Assembly: GCF_003144245.1 (NCBI RefSeq)
Contig: NW_020289977.1
Location: forward strand, 558,001-622,000
Reading direction: 5' to 3'
DNA: 64,000 nucleotides
DNA from: Jaminaea rosea
Taxonomy: Eukaryota; Basidiomycota; Exobasidiomycetes; Microstromatales
Below, piece by piece: positions 21,170 to 32,800 of this stretch. A model generated the notes under the pieces. The model had not been told where the DNA came from. It did not search any database and saw nothing but the letters and a program-made list of their open reading frames with translations. The translations under genes and the position numbers were made by a program. Position 1 is the stretch's first letter. Each line of letters opens with the position of its first letter.

Positions 21170-21803
21170 GTCTGAGACCTTTCCGCGGGGTAGGCGGTGA
21201 AAGCCATTTCACCGCCGGCTCATCGGTTGAGTCGCCTTGGACATCAACGTCGCCATCGCGCCAATCGGCCGCGCGACGACGATGGCAAAACGATTGGCCA
21301 CGATCAGCAGACATCTGACGACAATTGTTCCTGTCTGGGATACAAGTCTAGAGCTCGACCCGAGGGGCTGCCCGCCTGCCAACTTTGACGGACCGTTGTG
21401 GCTCGTTGCGCATCGTCCACCGCACCGCAACGGAGAGCCGCAACGAGGCTGACTTGTGAACACATAGTGCCTGCCGTTGCCTATCGTATCGTGCTCCTTT
21501 ACTCTTTCGGTCAGCTCGGTCAGCTCCACCATGTGTCATCTATGATGCTGTTCAGTACACGCCTCGACCTCTCCGAGGCTGTGCACGTCCACTCGTGACA
21601 GGACGCCTTCCATGCACGACGGACTCGGCACACAAAGGGAAAGGGGGGTCGACTTGCTCCGCATGACCTGCGCTTCTTCAATCGTGGGACTTGGCAGGAT
21701 GCTTCGGATCATGATATTAGCGATGCAGTAGACCACGCTCCTTGCCACCTCTGTCTCGTCGTCATCCATTCATCTCAAACCTCTGGCCATCTCTCACATC
21801 GCC

Positions 21804-23504
21804 ATGCCATCCAGCACAGCCGATACAGCCGTCAATGGATCTGTACCCACGTCCAGCGGGCAACCACCTCCCTCGAGTCCTCATCCGCAACGCCTTATCC
21901 TCCTCTGTGACGGCACTTGGGACGACTCTTTCCGCGTGTCCTCAACATGGCGGTACGGCTCTTCCACATCAAAGCCAATGTCTGGAGACTGGTGGACCAA
22001 TCCGGCCCTCCTCAACTTTGCCATCCCTCCCCTGTCCCGTCCAGATTCCCAGGGGAAGCAGTGGCGCCAAATCTGCTATTACTTACCTGGCATCGGCTCA
22101 CAGCAGGCATCGCTCTTCGCCCGCCTCTTTACTGGCGCAACGGGTGCCCCGCTGGTCAACAAGGTGCAGGAGGCCTATTCCTTCCTCTGCAACAACTACC
22201 AGGCTGGAGACGAGATTTGCATCTTTGGCTTCTCGAGGGGCGCGTACACGGCAAGGTGCATTAGCGGCTTTATTGCGTGGGCAGGAATCCTGCAGAAGTG
22301 CGCCGCGAGGCCCATGGTAGACGGTAGGGCTGTCAACGAGTCGGTCTTCTTCAACGAGATCTTCGAGGCCTACTCTAAGCGCGAGCCAGACAATCCAGAG
22401 TCGATCAGGAGGGCGGCACAAGTGCTGCATGACAAAGTCGGGCGATGGCCAAGTACGGGAGCAGACGCCGTATCTACGCCTGCGAAGATGGGACCGAACG
22501 GAACCAGCGACGAGGTTGGGACTGCCTCTGTCAAGAATACCCTCCTTGCAGAAGACGGGGCTCCGCTCGATGATGAAGTCACGGTCCCTCCGCAAGTCAA
22601 GGTGCTCGGCGTATGGGACACGGTCGGAGCACTGGGCATCCCAGGCTTCTTCCCTCAATCAAAGCTGTACCAATTCCTCGACCCCGGTCTGAGCTCCAAT
22701 GTATCGTACGCCTTTCAAGCCCTCGCACTCGGAGAGGATCGTCGCGACTTCATGCCCACTCTGTGGTACAAGCCCTGGCCCTCTCAGGAGGAAGCGCGTC
22801 GCAAGGGCCAAGTCCTCAAGCAGGTCTGGTTCAATGGCGCCCACTCGAGTGTGGGCGGTAGCAACGAGTATCACGGGCTGAGTGATATCGCCTTGGCATG
22901 GATGGTTGCCCAGCTACTCGACACGCACGCCCCCGAGGAGCCTCTCGTTGACGTGGATGTTGCCATCCTCCGCTCCCTACAAGATCGTCGCTACGCCTGG
23001 GCCAAGGAACCGCCCAAACCCTCTCGATCGTTCATTGAGTGGCAGGAGACGAGGCAGATCCGGGATAAACCGGAGGCGGATGAGAGCCAGAAGCAGGATT
23101 GGAAGGACAACGTGTACACGGGCGTGACGAATGAGGCTATCCACCACTCCGTCGTCGTTTCGGGGCTATATGACAAGGAGACGTCGCCGCAATTTGCGGA
23201 GTTGAGGGCCGCTCACCCTGAGCTGTTGGATCAGATGTGGAGGGCCGCGAGTGATGCCAACTCGCTTTCGCCTACAGAGGAGCTGTTGAAGTGGGACGGG
23301 CCTGATGCAGGGCAGGCCCCGCCGCAGCCCCCGAAGAACGCAATTGTGCGGGGGCTGCTCAAGGCTGTAGCGGCGAGCTCGACGGCAGTCGTGACTATCG
23401 TGAGTGATGCCATCAATTTGCGGGTCATTCCGGCGAGAGAGCAGGTCAACCTCAAGGTTGCGCTGGCTCAGTGGGCGAAGAGGAAGCTGCGCGGGGGCCC
23501 GTAG
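21804..23504 (+). CDS. DUF2235 alpha/beta-hydrolase-like protein
   Basis: Intronless, 566 residues. The N-terminal LILLCDGTWDD, the YYLPGIGSQ element and the nucleophile elbow GFSRGAYTAR (Ser144) define DUF2235. VKVLGVWDTVGALGIPGF and the late WFNGAHSSVGG with its histidine complete the usual core. Related bacterial proteins include phospholipase effectors; fungal members are common and mostly uncharacterised. An insertion of about 70 residues with Ala/Ser/Thr-rich character sits between the nucleophile region and VLGVWDTVG. The C-terminal ~80 residues contain a hydrophobic stretch (AVAASSTAVVTIV) and a basic end. Lipase or esterase activity is inferred from the family only. Confidence 0.88.
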   Translation: MPSSTADTAVNGSVPTSSGQPPPSSPHPQRLILLCDGTWDDSFRVSSTWRYGSSTSKPMSGDWWTNPALLNFAIPPLSRPDSQGKQWRQICYYLPGIGSQQASLFARLFTGATGAPLVNKVQEAYSFLCNNYQAGDEICIFGFSRGAYTARCISGFIAWAGILQKCAARPMVDGRAVNESVFFNEIFEAYSKREPDNPESIRRAAQVLHDKVGRWPSTGADAVSTPAKMGPNGTSDEVGTASVKNTLLAEDGAPLDDEVTVPPQVKVLGVWDTVGALGIPGFFPQSKLYQFLDPGLSSNVSYAFQALALGEDRRDFMPTLWYKPWPSQEEARRKGQVLKQVWFNGAHSSVGGSNEYHGLSDIALAWMVAQLLDTHAPEEPLVDVDVAILRSLQDRRYAWAKEPPKPSRSFIEWQETRQIRDKPEADESQKQDWKDNVYTGVTNEAIHHSVVVSGLYDKETSPQFAELRAAHPELLDQMWRAASDANSLSPTEELLKWDGPDAGQAPPQPPKNAIVRGLLKAVAASSTAVVTIVSDAINLRVIPAREQVNLKVALAQWAKRKLRGGP

Positions 23505-23729
23505 ACTGGGTCGGTGCCGCTTCTGTTCACGTTGTGATCTCGCGTCTCGCACATTCGCGGAGTAGGAGCTGGATTGCATGCATGAGGTAATGATTGTAAG
23601 AAGCAGCAACGATAATGATACCCGCACTACGCGGCTTGCGCAGAGTAGCAGCGAGTAACTGGCGATCGTCATTGGAGGTGGCAGAGGTTACGTACGAATC
23701 GTAGACTGGAACGTCCTGCTGCTCCTCAA

Positions 23730-26442
23730 TTACGAAACGTCAACCCGCACCTCGGTCTCGATCCGAATAGCATCAAGGCTACCCTTCCTCGCACGCTCAA
23801 AATCAGCGCTCTTCGACCTTTGGCAAGAGTGCTGACCTGCATCGCGACGATTGTGTCGGTGGTAGTACTCGTAATGCTCCACTCCCTCTTGAAGGTGCTC
23901 GCTGGAGGGGTCGCGCCACTCAACGTTAGCTGTGAGAAGAGGGTCAGGTCGGCTGCTTCGCTTCAGATGCGGAAGGGATCGTGAGGGACGACGAACTTCT
24001 GCGTTGACGAGGTCGGCCTCATGAGTCAGGAAGCTGGCAGAGTGTTGGTGGCTATGGTGGTGACGAAGGTGATCTGCTCGCACATCAAATGCGCATCCAT
24101 CGAGTTGAGCCCTGGCTCGAGAGACTGGCACACTTCTTCCAGTGAAGGATTCGCAGCGCCCTACATCGGCTATCCCGCTAGGCCCATGGTCGATGCCACA
24201 GTGGTCGCTGCTGCCGGCACTGATACCACTGCAGGCAAAGCTACGGCCGCTGAATTGCCGAGTGAGCGGTCCGTACGACATGGCCTCCGACCTTTGCGTG
24301 TAGCCTTGACCACTGGGAGAGAAGTGACGCTCGTACCCAGCGAGAGCGCTCGCGCTGTTGATTTGCCCATCGCTGATGTCGGACCGAGACCACTGCCGCG
24401 AAATCTCATCAGATCTGCGGCGTGACTGAGCGCAAAGCTCCGTTGCCTGGACATTGGACAGCGCTGCATTGATGGTTTCGGCGGAGGCGCGTACGGATCG
24501 GAGAGTGCCGGACTCGTGGGGAACCTCGGTCACTTCCGACAGCCTTGTGGGCGTGAGGATCGGATCTCGCACAGATGGAGGCGATAAGCTAGAGTTGGTG
24601 CGAGAGAACAGGCTGCGTCTGTACATATGCTGACGGAAGCGACGGCTGCCTCGATTGTCGTGGGCTGGGGAGCTTGCCGATGCCGGGGGCCAGGGGGCAT
24701 GAGCAGCAGAAGGGACGATGATCTGGTCAAGTCGATTGCCGCTGCAGTTGGGGCGGTCGTGCGACAATGTCGTATGCTTATCGCCGTGAGCAATGCTAGA
24801 AGCAGCACGAGGCCAGTCATGGCGCCCATTGGCACTGTCTTGCGTGGTCGGACGGGAGTCGCTCTTCATGCAACGCACATCGACAAAGAGGTCGCTGTGC
24901 AGCGCACGAGCGGAGCGAGGAGGAGTGCCATCGACCGGCAAAGGTCTGCTGAGCTCGACGGAGGAGTCACTTGTGGGTGACGGCAATGCTGAGCTGAAGG
25001 AGGGTGCTTTACCCGCCGAAGCTGATGGTGCCTGCAGAGGTCTTCCCGGAGCAGTGACAATACCAGCACGAACGGGACTGATCAGCTCACGGCCTTGGAA
25101 ATTGCCCAAGCCGTGCAGTAACTCGCGTTTGCGTAAGATGTGCAATTGCTCGATGGAAGGCTTTGCGGCTGCCGAATCGATGCGCGTGACGCCATCTTTG
25201 AGGTCGTGGTCAATGTCTGCGTCGAACTTGAATACGAACCTGATCCGAGAATCAATGCCGAGTCAGAGATGAAGACAAAGCTTTGCTTTCCTTAGCTCCG
25301 CAAGGTGCAGGCGACTCACTTGTTAGAATCGCAAGCCCGACCAGACCTGATGCGGTCTGCCTGAATGACTGGCCAGAAGCACGCGAAGTTGGTGCCGATG
25401 ACGACAGTGTACATGTGTAGATTGAGCAGCCCTGAGAAGGACGCGAGGCGATCAGCATTCATCATTCGACGTTGTACGACTTTGTGTCTCAAAGAATGCT
25501 CACAGATGCGTGGCGCAAGCCAGGATTCGTTGCGGACGGACAAAGTGAAGAGCGCTAGCTCGATGCCAGCTGGGACAGCCTGCGGCGAGGCAGTTCGGTG
25601 CTCGTAAGCCCCTATCCTCAGGTGGCATCTCCAGTGCACTCACGAAGCTTGCCACTTGTATGAAAAAGGTCCACCTCACGACGTTCACCATCTTGTCGAG
25701 CGGCTGATTCCTGCTCTTCTTACGACGCGCCCATCCCACCTTCCTAAGCTTGTAGCACAAAATGACAGTCGAGTAAGACTCAAAAGCAAAAGTGCAGAAG
25801 AAGCCCGCAGCCTGCGCCTTGTTGAGAATGTCCGTTTTTCTCGGCGAGCTACCAATTGCCCAAGCTCCTATGCCGCTTTGGATGACGCGGGGTATCAGGA
25901 GGATAGCAGGGAAGATGGTCAGCAGGAGTCCGCGGCGAAAATCTTTGCGATTTGCTCGAGGATAGAAGAGGAATAGCCGAGGAATAAAGGTTGCGTTGCA
26001 TAGTATGGCGACCCCTACTAAGGAGCAGAATTCTGAGAGGTCTGCTTCACTCGACCATCACAGAGCGTCTGCACTCACAAGCAGCGATAGCATAGATCGC
26101 AGTCCACAGCTTTGGCTTCAAAGTGAGCTCCCGAGGGCTGGAATTGATGCCCAGCGTAATCCAATTAGCGGTACTCAGTAGTGCCGCTGTCACGATATTG
26201 GCGACGACGGCGATGCCCAACAAGATTGCGATGAGACTGCGGCGGACTCGGGGCGTTGCCCAGCAAAAGAGGGCCAGGTAGAAAAAAGTGCATAGCGTGC
26301 AGCCCACACTGTGGAAGGCGACGACCTCCATCTGCATGGTGACGCGGTCCTTCACTTCCCAGACTTGGACATCCGTGAGGGGCACGCCGGCCACGATGAC
26401 GAGGGGTTCCTTGAGGCGGCGCAGTTCGGTGAGGTTGAGCAT
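23730..26442 (-). CDS. Seven-helix membrane protein with ~500-residue cytosolic tail (family unknown)
   Basis: Five exons were pieced together: 26079-26442, 25644-26017, 25504-25579, 25320-25431 and 23730-25239, giving 811 residues. Each junction keeps frame and has GTGAGT/GTGAGC donors with AG acceptors. Seven hydrophobic segments fall near residues 40-62, 69-91, 111-140, 150-172, 184-210, 234-260 and 272-294. The remaining ~510 residues are Ser/Arg/His-rich and low in hydrophobics. The layout (about 40-residue N-terminus, seven helices, long tail) is GPCR-like, but I do not recognise Ste3, Ste2, Git3 or Pth11 signatures. The first intron could end at 26018 (61 nt, chosen) or 26042 (37 nt), adding eight residues. 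The start at 26442 is the first ATG after an in-frame stop; an upstream exon is possible. It lies 238 bases behind ISC1 on the same strand. Confidence 0.72.
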
Positions 26443-26680
26443 GAGCTTGATGAAGATGGTCAAGAGGAGAAGAGATGACGAGCGAGATCACATCATGGAG
26501 AGCCAAATGTGAGGGCGCCAATGACGTCGGTCTTCCGCTGTGTGGCGTCACGCAGTGTCTTCATAGGCCAGGGCAATCGCCCCGACAGTGGCGGCTCATT
26601 AGTAGCACACCCAGCCGGGAAATCGAAGCATGTGGGCCCGCCGAAGTCCCGTCCTCATCACTGACCACTACGCGCCCTGA

Positions 26681-28250
26681 TCAGATGAGCAGCGCTCTGC
26701 GCTCATCGGATGAGCCGTTCATGCTGCCACGAGGCTCGGCAGCTGTGATGTGGGCGAGGTTGTTCCTTTCGAGCTCCATGGCCTCGATCACGGTACGAAC
26801 GGCGCCTATAGCGAGGGAGAGGACGTCAGAGATGAGTCCTGCAACCTCGTGATCGACGTACTCACGCTTCTCCCACTCTCCCCACACCACCGCAGAATAC
26901 AGTAGCGTCGTTCCTCCCCATCCAGCCGCTGTGGCCAGGACAACGGCAATGGCAGCCCAGAAGCTGTAGCCCCGATAGCCGACGAAGGGAGTGAACACAG
27001 CTAGTGCGAGGGCCAAAGTGACGCATGCTGAGAATCCCAAGATATGTGAGCGTTGCGTGTTGCGAGAGACTTGCAAGTACGAGCTCAGTACGGTCATGGC
27101 GGTGGTCAGCGTCTGTGCGACACTCTTTGACGCGAGGGCTGTTGAGAATTTGGCCGGCGAACTTGAAGGTTCTGTCTTAGGCAAGATCTCAAAGACGGCC
27201 TCGAGCCCGAAATGATCTGTGTAGCTCATGTTGCTTCCAGGGATCAATTCGGTGAAGACGACTCTGCAGTCAACTGGCTTGAGTCGAATGCTCGCTCCGG
27301 CTGTTGAGCTTTGCAGCAAGTCGGGATGACAAGGTCCACGATAGAAGACGTAGTCGAGTCTCTTGCCCGCTCCAGCCAACGCGCGAGGGTCGAGCTTCTT
27401 GCCCGCTGTCCAAGTGTTGAGGGGCGAGTCGCACGTCACGCCTAGCTCGTCGATGCAGCGCTGCGGATCAGGTGAGGCACCCCTTGCTGAGTCGTGGCCA
27501 GGCAAGGAGGTCGAATGAGGAGGAAGAGAGGGATGCGTTGCGAGATAGGCGTCCTGTAGCTGACCGACGTGGCGGAGGATGGACATAGAGAGGGAGGGTG
27601 GTGTCGAATTGAAGTCGCCAAGGGCAATGACATGACGTCCTCGCTCGGCGCTGTTCTGTACAAGTTTGGCCAGCTCCCATGCTTGTACGATGCGATGTGA
27701 GCGGCTCTTTTCTGGCCCGCTTTCTCCTCCAGCAGCGACGGTCTGAGCGAGGTGGACGTGAGCAGGAAGCAGAAGGTGTCAGACAATATCTTACGTCTTG
27801 GTCGAATTCAACCCGCCTCACATGGGTATCAAAGACATCGACGAGAAAGCCGTCTCCCAAGTCCAATGTCGCACTTCCCGCCGCCTTGCCCACGAACCAG
27901 TCGCCGTGGCCAACATGAATCGGCAGCCCATTGAGCGTGTAAGGGTGAGTATGCGTGGCTCTAATCGGGAATCTAGACAGGATGGCTAGGCCTGACCCAA
28001 AGGCGCCGCTCAGGAAGAACTTGGAGTACTGCAATCGATCAGAACATCTCGCTCTGAGCATACGCCAATCGTCACTCTCGACCCAAATCTCCTGAAGAGC
28101 TACAACATCCCAGTCGCCCTCTGCGATGCGATCGGCGATGTGGCCGATGCGGAATTGCCGCGCTTTGGAGATGTGCGCCAGGCCCCACACGTTCAGGGTG
28201 AGGACTTTCATCGACGAGGGTGGCGAAGAAGAGGAAGGTTGCGTTGCCAT
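26681..28250 (-). CDS. ISC1: Inositol phosphosphingolipid phospholipase C / neutral sphingomyelinase (Isc1)
   Basis: Two exons, 27795-28250 and 26681-27742, with a 52-base intron (GTAAGA...CTCAG) in phase 0, give 505 residues. The endonuclease/exonuclease/phosphatase fold is clear: LTLNVWGL (Asn20), VALQEIWV (Glu54, metal ligand), VFDTHV, ALGDFNSTP and YTDHFGLEA with the terminal catalytic His. Two transmembrane helices near the C-terminus (about 395-450, in SHILGFSACVTLALALAVF... and AAIAVVLATAAGWGG...) match the yeast Isc1 architecture. The enzyme cleaves the head group of inositol phosphosphingolipids to give (phyto)ceramide at ER or mitochondrial membranes. An in-frame ATG at 28319 would add 23 residues; the conserved fold starts after the 28250 ATG. 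Confidence 0.92.
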
Positions 28251-28423
28251 GGTGGCGAGAGTGAGCAGGGCGGGAGGAAAGATGGAGTGGAGTGAGTGAG
28301 AAGAAACAACCAGGGTCATTCGGCGACTTCGAGTGTCGCACGGGCCCTCATTTTGAAAACGGGCGAAAGGCGTCATGTCACGGTCATTGGTTTGGCGATA
28401 TCGATTGATGGACAAGACAGAGC

Positions 28424-29412
28424 TCAAGTGTGGTCGTGACCATTACATCTTCTCCTCAGAATGTAGCACCAGTGATACACGGCAGGCGCATGAGTATCCT
28501 GTAAGCTTCTACCGCTCGGGGCCTCAACGGCCCACTTCTTCATCACCTCCCACAGCCTCTGTGCTTCCTTCACACCTCGCCCGCCGCTTGCTTCAAGGAA
28601 GTCAAAGCGTTGTGCAGAGTAGCTGAGTACCGCCCAAAAAGCTCCAGGCCTTGCAACCCGCCCAAGATTGTAGGCCAGCACCTCGACGGGCGCCCACGAC
28701 TCTGCCGCAGCAGGTCGAGGTCCGTTCCTCTCAGCGACGAAACTCAACATACCTGTCTTCGTCCCGAGGGCGCGGAGGTTTGGGCCCGTCGAGAGAGCGT
28801 CAGCTGTGCTTTTGTCAAAGATTGCGGTCACCTGCTGCGCATTTGTCCTTGTCACACTGGTACTGATCTCCTGTGAGAGGCTGAACCCATCGAGCAGGTC
28901 TGCGACGACGTGCTGAGTCTTTAGGTCACCAAAGCAGTTCTCCTCGGACATTCTTGACAGCGCAATGGCTGCTGGAGCGTAGTCGAGATTCTGCGACGAT
29001 AAGAATCATCGCACGCTATCAGCATTGTCTCTCGTTCGGACAGCGCGATCAGTCAAGTGTGTCCACTCACCACTATTTGCCGTGAGTCCCAACCCTTCTC
29101 CTCAAATCGTCTTCGCAGCCCACGCCCAGCTCGGGAGCTGCCGCTACCGATGTTCAACGTCAATCCATCTCTCATACTCCCAGCAACCATCTGCGCCATC
29201 AAACTGTCCATAAGCTCATCGCCTGATCCCAGCCAGTCAAATTCAGCGCCATCAGCCTCGCTGGTCCGCTGCTCTGCGGACTTCACCATGGCAGCCGTGG
29301 CAGCGAAGCGCCGCTCCCAGTAGTCCTGGGAGGAGTAGTCGGTGCCCTTGAAGAGTGGGCCTTGCCTTCTTCCAGATAGTGCTGCATCGTGGTCGTCTTG
29401 AGCTTGTGCCAT
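28424..29412 (-). CDS. Class I SAM-dependent methyltransferase (METTL13/CSKMT-like)
   Basis: Two exons, 29071-29412 and 28424-28990, phase 0, give 302 residues. The intron joins ...SRQIV to NLDYAPAAIALSRM, which completes motif I (LTLNIGSGSSR) and the acidic loop (NLDYAP). The substrate-side motif AIFDKSTADAL is the F-D-K-(G/S)-T-x-D-A pattern of the METTL13/Efm4/CSKMT group, and the N-terminal DYWERRF...FDWLG is likewise typical. Members methylate lysine or N-termini of translation factors or citrate synthase; the target here is unknown. An upstream in-frame ATG at 29523 exists, but the intervening residues look like translated leader. Tandem with ISC1 (173 bases apart). Confidence 0.82.
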
Positions 29413-29653
29413 GATCAGTAGGAGGGTGCCGGATGATGATCGCTCGAGCCGATTGTTGCTCCACCTCTCATGCAATGAAACGCTCATGCAACGAAACGCA
29501 GGATGAAACACGAGTTGCATCATCGAGGAGAACGCGAGCCCGGCTTAGTGTCAGGATTGAGCCGCGAAAGAATGATGCTAATGCAACGACGCTGTAGGGA
29601 TGAGGAACGCAATGCAATTACTGTATCAGATCGTCCATTGCCTCGCCCACGGC

Positions 29654-32182
29654 CTAGTCCTGATGCGACGCCTTGCCCTTGGCCGAGCCCGGCGTCATCG
29701 GTCTCGACAATGGCCCAGCATCGTCGATAGCGCTCTCCCTGCTCGCGTGATGTGCGTGCCCGTTGCTCGTACTTGAAGGAGCCCCGACCCTGCTATCACT
29801 CAACTCCCACGCCCCTTTGAGGTTCAAGCTTCTCCTGCCTGCCGATGCGTCCCTATTCACGATGCCACCCGCAGCCTCATCGTCCAGTGCAGCGGCCTCC
29901 CTCTCAGCATCGAACAGCCTCTCTCTCTCTCCGATCCTCCCCTCTTCAACATCCATGGCCTCTGCCCCATACCCGCCGTAATCCTCCTCCTCCTCATCTC
30001 GTCCCAACAACCCTCTGAAGCTTGAAATACTATCCGCGTATCTGCTACTCCTCTTCCGTGCCCTCTTCGCCGAGCGATGACGCGCCCTAAAGCCCTCCTC
30101 CGGCACATCATACAGGGACTCGTATGATACGTCTAGCTCGCGGCCGCGCGACCAGAAGTCTTGGCAATTGATCGTGAGGCCAAGGTCGAAGGGGTTGCCA
30201 CCTTGACCCGCCTTGCGAAGACCTTCGCCTGCTTTGCCCTTCGTGTACAGGTCGAGACCGACGATACTGAGCAGCCAGTCGCCGACCCGCTTGGCCGACG
30301 CGAGTGCAGAGCCATGACCATGACGATGTCCCGCACTGGCACCGCTGCCACCCGCGGCACCGGCGGGGGCAGGGTGACCCGCGCCTGGCTTCGAAGCGTC
30401 TTGCTCTTGTTCCCCACCCTCTACGCCCAATGGCCCGGCCTCCCCCGCAGCTGCAGCCGCAGCATCTATCGCCGCCTGGCGCTGCGCCATGAACCCCTCT
30501 TGAGTCGCCATCGAGCTGCCTCCCTTCCCGCCCATGAAGCCGTACCGTCCTAGATTGCTCACCTCGAGCGTTGTCATTTGTCTCGCGATCTGGTAGAACT
30601 GCGCGCCCAGTAGGATCGTGACCCAGGAGAGCTGCAAGCTTGCCCAGCTGACATTGGCTAGGAGGAAGGAGTCGTACGCCGAGACGGACGATAATGGGGT
30701 GGGCAGTAAGGGCTCGACCGCGGGCGGCATAAGCACAGGTGCGTTGAGGTTGTAGTACTGCCATGCCAGCCAATCGAATGAGAGGACTCCCACCACCAGG
30801 CTAGCAAGGAAGATGATGAATTGTCGATGGTTTCGCACGCCTACGCAGTTGGCTACCCATGGGCAGTGGTGGTCAAAGCGCGCAACGCAGCGCTTGCAGA
30901 TGCGGCAATGCTTGCTCCTGAGCGGGCGTCGGGCGAGGCAATCGATGCAGAAGTTCATGCCATTGAGCCTGCCTTCATCTGCTAGCTGGGCGATCATCTG
31001 CCGTCTGTAGGTCTCCGATTTGGGGAGAACGCAGTAGCCTGGCTTGAGGCTCGCGGCGAGGTATAAGGAGCCGAGGCAGATGACCCAGGAGACGAAGAAG
31101 GTGACATTTGCCAGCATGTGACCCGGGGTCGAATGAACCAGGGTACGCAACCAGCTCCAGCCGACGAGTATGATGGACTGACTGACGATGGCCAGGAAAT
31201 ACTTGCTCTTTTTGATGCTATCCCCCTGCTTTGGGTCGAGGATCACGTGCGTGACGACGTGGTGCATACCGGAGAAGGTGGCTGCCGCAAAGGGGACGGC
31301 GGTATACCAAGGGAAGAGGCCGAAGATTGTGAAGATGAGGTAAAAGGTGGGGAGTGGGATGAGGAGGATGGCAATATGCGTGTTGCGTTCGCTGAGAGGG
31401 GCCTTTCTTCTTCTGCCGTCCTCTTCGAGCCCCGAATCTGAGCATGCTTTCGCGTAGCTCGAATGACTCTTGAGCTCTACGGACATGTCTCGAGCTGTCT
31501 TGCCATTGTTCTCTTTGGCTGCGCAGTCGGCGCCTGCTTCAAGGAGCTTGCGTATGCAGAGGCGATTGCCCTTGACTACGGCCCAGTGTAAAGGGGTCAA
31601 GCCTGACTCGTCGCGAGCGTGAATATTGGAGCCGTACGACAGCAAGAGAGACAGTGAGATGGCGTCGCCCTGGTATGCCGCCCACATCAATGGCGTATGG
31701 CCTTGTGTATCTGGGTGATCGAGCTGCCGGCTGGTGCTAAAGGAGGGGTGGCTGAGGACGAGGAGCAAGGGCATGACGGCGCTGCTGTGTGTCGTGAGAT
31801 GGAGCGTATTGAAGCCCTGAGAGTCGCAAACTGTTGGATCTGCCCCTGCTTGAAGCAAAGCATGCATGACGAACAGGTGACCATTCCTTGCTGCCCATTG
31901 CAAGGGAGTAGCTACCAGCTCTCCTCCCTTGGCGTCGACGACTGCTCCCTTGTCGAGCAACGCTCTGCAGACGGGTACCTGGGCATTGATGGCTGCCCAG
32001 TGCAGAGGCGTGACATCGTCTTCATCTCGGTCGTTGGCTGTTGCCTGCCCAGAGTCGATCAATTGGCAGACGGTGTAGACGTCGCCTCGCTGCGCAGCTG
32101 TGTGAATCGTGGCCGCAGAAGTCGAGGGCGTGGCCGGCCGTGATGATGGGCCAGCGACGGCAGACGAGTCGAGGGTGGCCAT
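29654..32182 (-). CDS. AKR1: Palmitoyltransferase Akr1 (ankyrin repeats plus DHHC)
   Basis: Intronless, 842 residues. About five to six ankyrin repeats fill residues 25-235 (for example [50 protein letters not shown]). Membrane spans follow from about 265, with the Cys-rich DHHC domain ([23 protein letters not shown]) at about 424-446 and the catalytic Cys at 440. Two more spans come after it. The DHHC is canonical, unlike the DHYC of S. cerevisiae Akr1. The last ~300 residues are Gly/Ala/Ser-rich with an acidic [11 protein letters not shown] segment and are longer than in yeast. Akr1 is a Golgi S-acyltransferase acting in endocytosis and pheromone signalling. Confidence 0.95.
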   Translation of the reverse strand: MATLDSSAVAGPSSRPATPSTSAATIHTAAQRGDVYTVCQLIDSGQATANDRDEDDVTPLHWAAINAQVPVCRALLDKGAVVDAKGGELVATPLQWAARNGHLFVMHALLQAGADPTVCDSQGFNTLHLTTHSSAVMPLLLVLSHPSFSTSRQLDHPDTQGHTPLMWAAYQGDAISLSLLLSYGSNIHARDESGLTPLHWAVVKGNRLCIRKLLEAGADCAAKENNGKTARDMSVELKSHSSYAKACSDSGLEEDGRRRKAPLSERNTHIAILLIPLPTFYLIFTIFGLFPWYTAVPFAAATFSGMHHVVTHVILDPKQGDSIKKSKYFLAIVSQSIILVGWSWLRTLVHSTPGHMLANVTFFVSWVICLGSLYLAASLKPGYCVLPKSETYRRQMIAQLADEGRLNGMNFCIDCLARRPLRSKHCRICKRCVARFDHHCPWVANCVGVRNHRQFIIFLASLVVGVLSFDWLAWQYYNLNAPVLMPPAVEPLLPTPLSSVSAYDSFLLANVSWASLQLSWVTILLGAQFYQIARQMTTLEVSNLGRYGFMGGKGGSSMATQEGFMAQRQAAIDAAAAAAGEAGPLGVEGGEQEQDASKPGAGHPAPAGAAGGSGASAGHRHGHGSALASAKRVGDWLLSIVGLDLYTKGKAGEGLRKAGQGGNPFDLGLTINCQDFWSRGRELDVSYESLYDVPEEGFRARHRSAKRARKRSSRYADSISSFRGLLGRDEEEEDYGGYGAEAMDVEEGRIGERERLFDAEREAAALDDEAAGGIVNRDASAGRRSLNLKGAWELSDSRVGAPSSTSNGHAHHASRESAIDDAGPLSRPMTPGSAKGKASHQD

Positions 32183-32800
32183 GCAGTCAGAGAGGATGGG
32201 GGGAAAAGAGGGAGAGAGGGATGCGTCTAGAAGGGTGCTGGGAGCATGAGCGGCGTTGTCAAAGGAATGAGAAGAGAGGCGAGGAGGAGAGTATGTCGTG
32301 TCCTCGGCCCGGCTGTGCTCAACGTCGACAAGGCTGCCTCACATTCTTGACTGAACAGCCGCGGGTTGAGATGTCCCGGGCGAGGTCCGCCCAGTCGGGG
32401 CGTCGACGCAGAGGCGACGCGGAAGCACGGCCTCGAGGGGCGTAGGACGACCGCCTTGCAGCGAGCGAATGAGCGACTTTCCTTGACTTTGCGAACGTAT
32501 GACTCTTCCTTGTTGCTAGTGGTGGTCATCACCGCAAAGAAGCCCCCACTATCAGCTGTGTTGTGGTCTCGTCTCATGCTTGCGACTTTCCATTGGCGTC
32601 TCAGTGCAATGCCTACCACGTCTCACCCTTTTGTCTCGCTCGTTCGACTCATGCGCCTGCCTCGCGCTCGCCGTGGCCGCGATTGCCAATTTCGAGTGGA
32701 GAGCAGCGGACTGCCGCTTGATGCTTCGCGCTTTCTCGTCTTCCCACCACCGCCACTACTCTCTCCTGCTCCCACCTATCATCGATCGTCGTCGCCCACC
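32183..32800. promoter_or_regulatory. Divergent intergenic region between AKR1 and GRX4
   Basis: 618 bases between opposing start codons. The frame of GRX4 is open upstream of its ATG (to 32366), but that sequence is not conserved and has no alternative start with better context. The GRX4 side is C/T-rich from about 32730. No known regulatory motif is evident. Confidence 0.45.

Larger units (their letters stand above)
20880..21803. promoter_or_regulatory. Divergent intergenic region between MET13 and the DUF2235 gene
   Basis: 924 bases between opposing start codons. It contains a CA dinucleotide run (about 21107-21118), a nine-base-unit repeat (21124-21151) and one CACGTG site. No gene is recognisable inside it. 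Confidence 0.45.

Noticed and set aside
26042-26078. 37-base intron in the seven-helix gene
   Set aside because: Shorter than usual fungal introns; the 61-base alternative keeps the same frame and was preferred.
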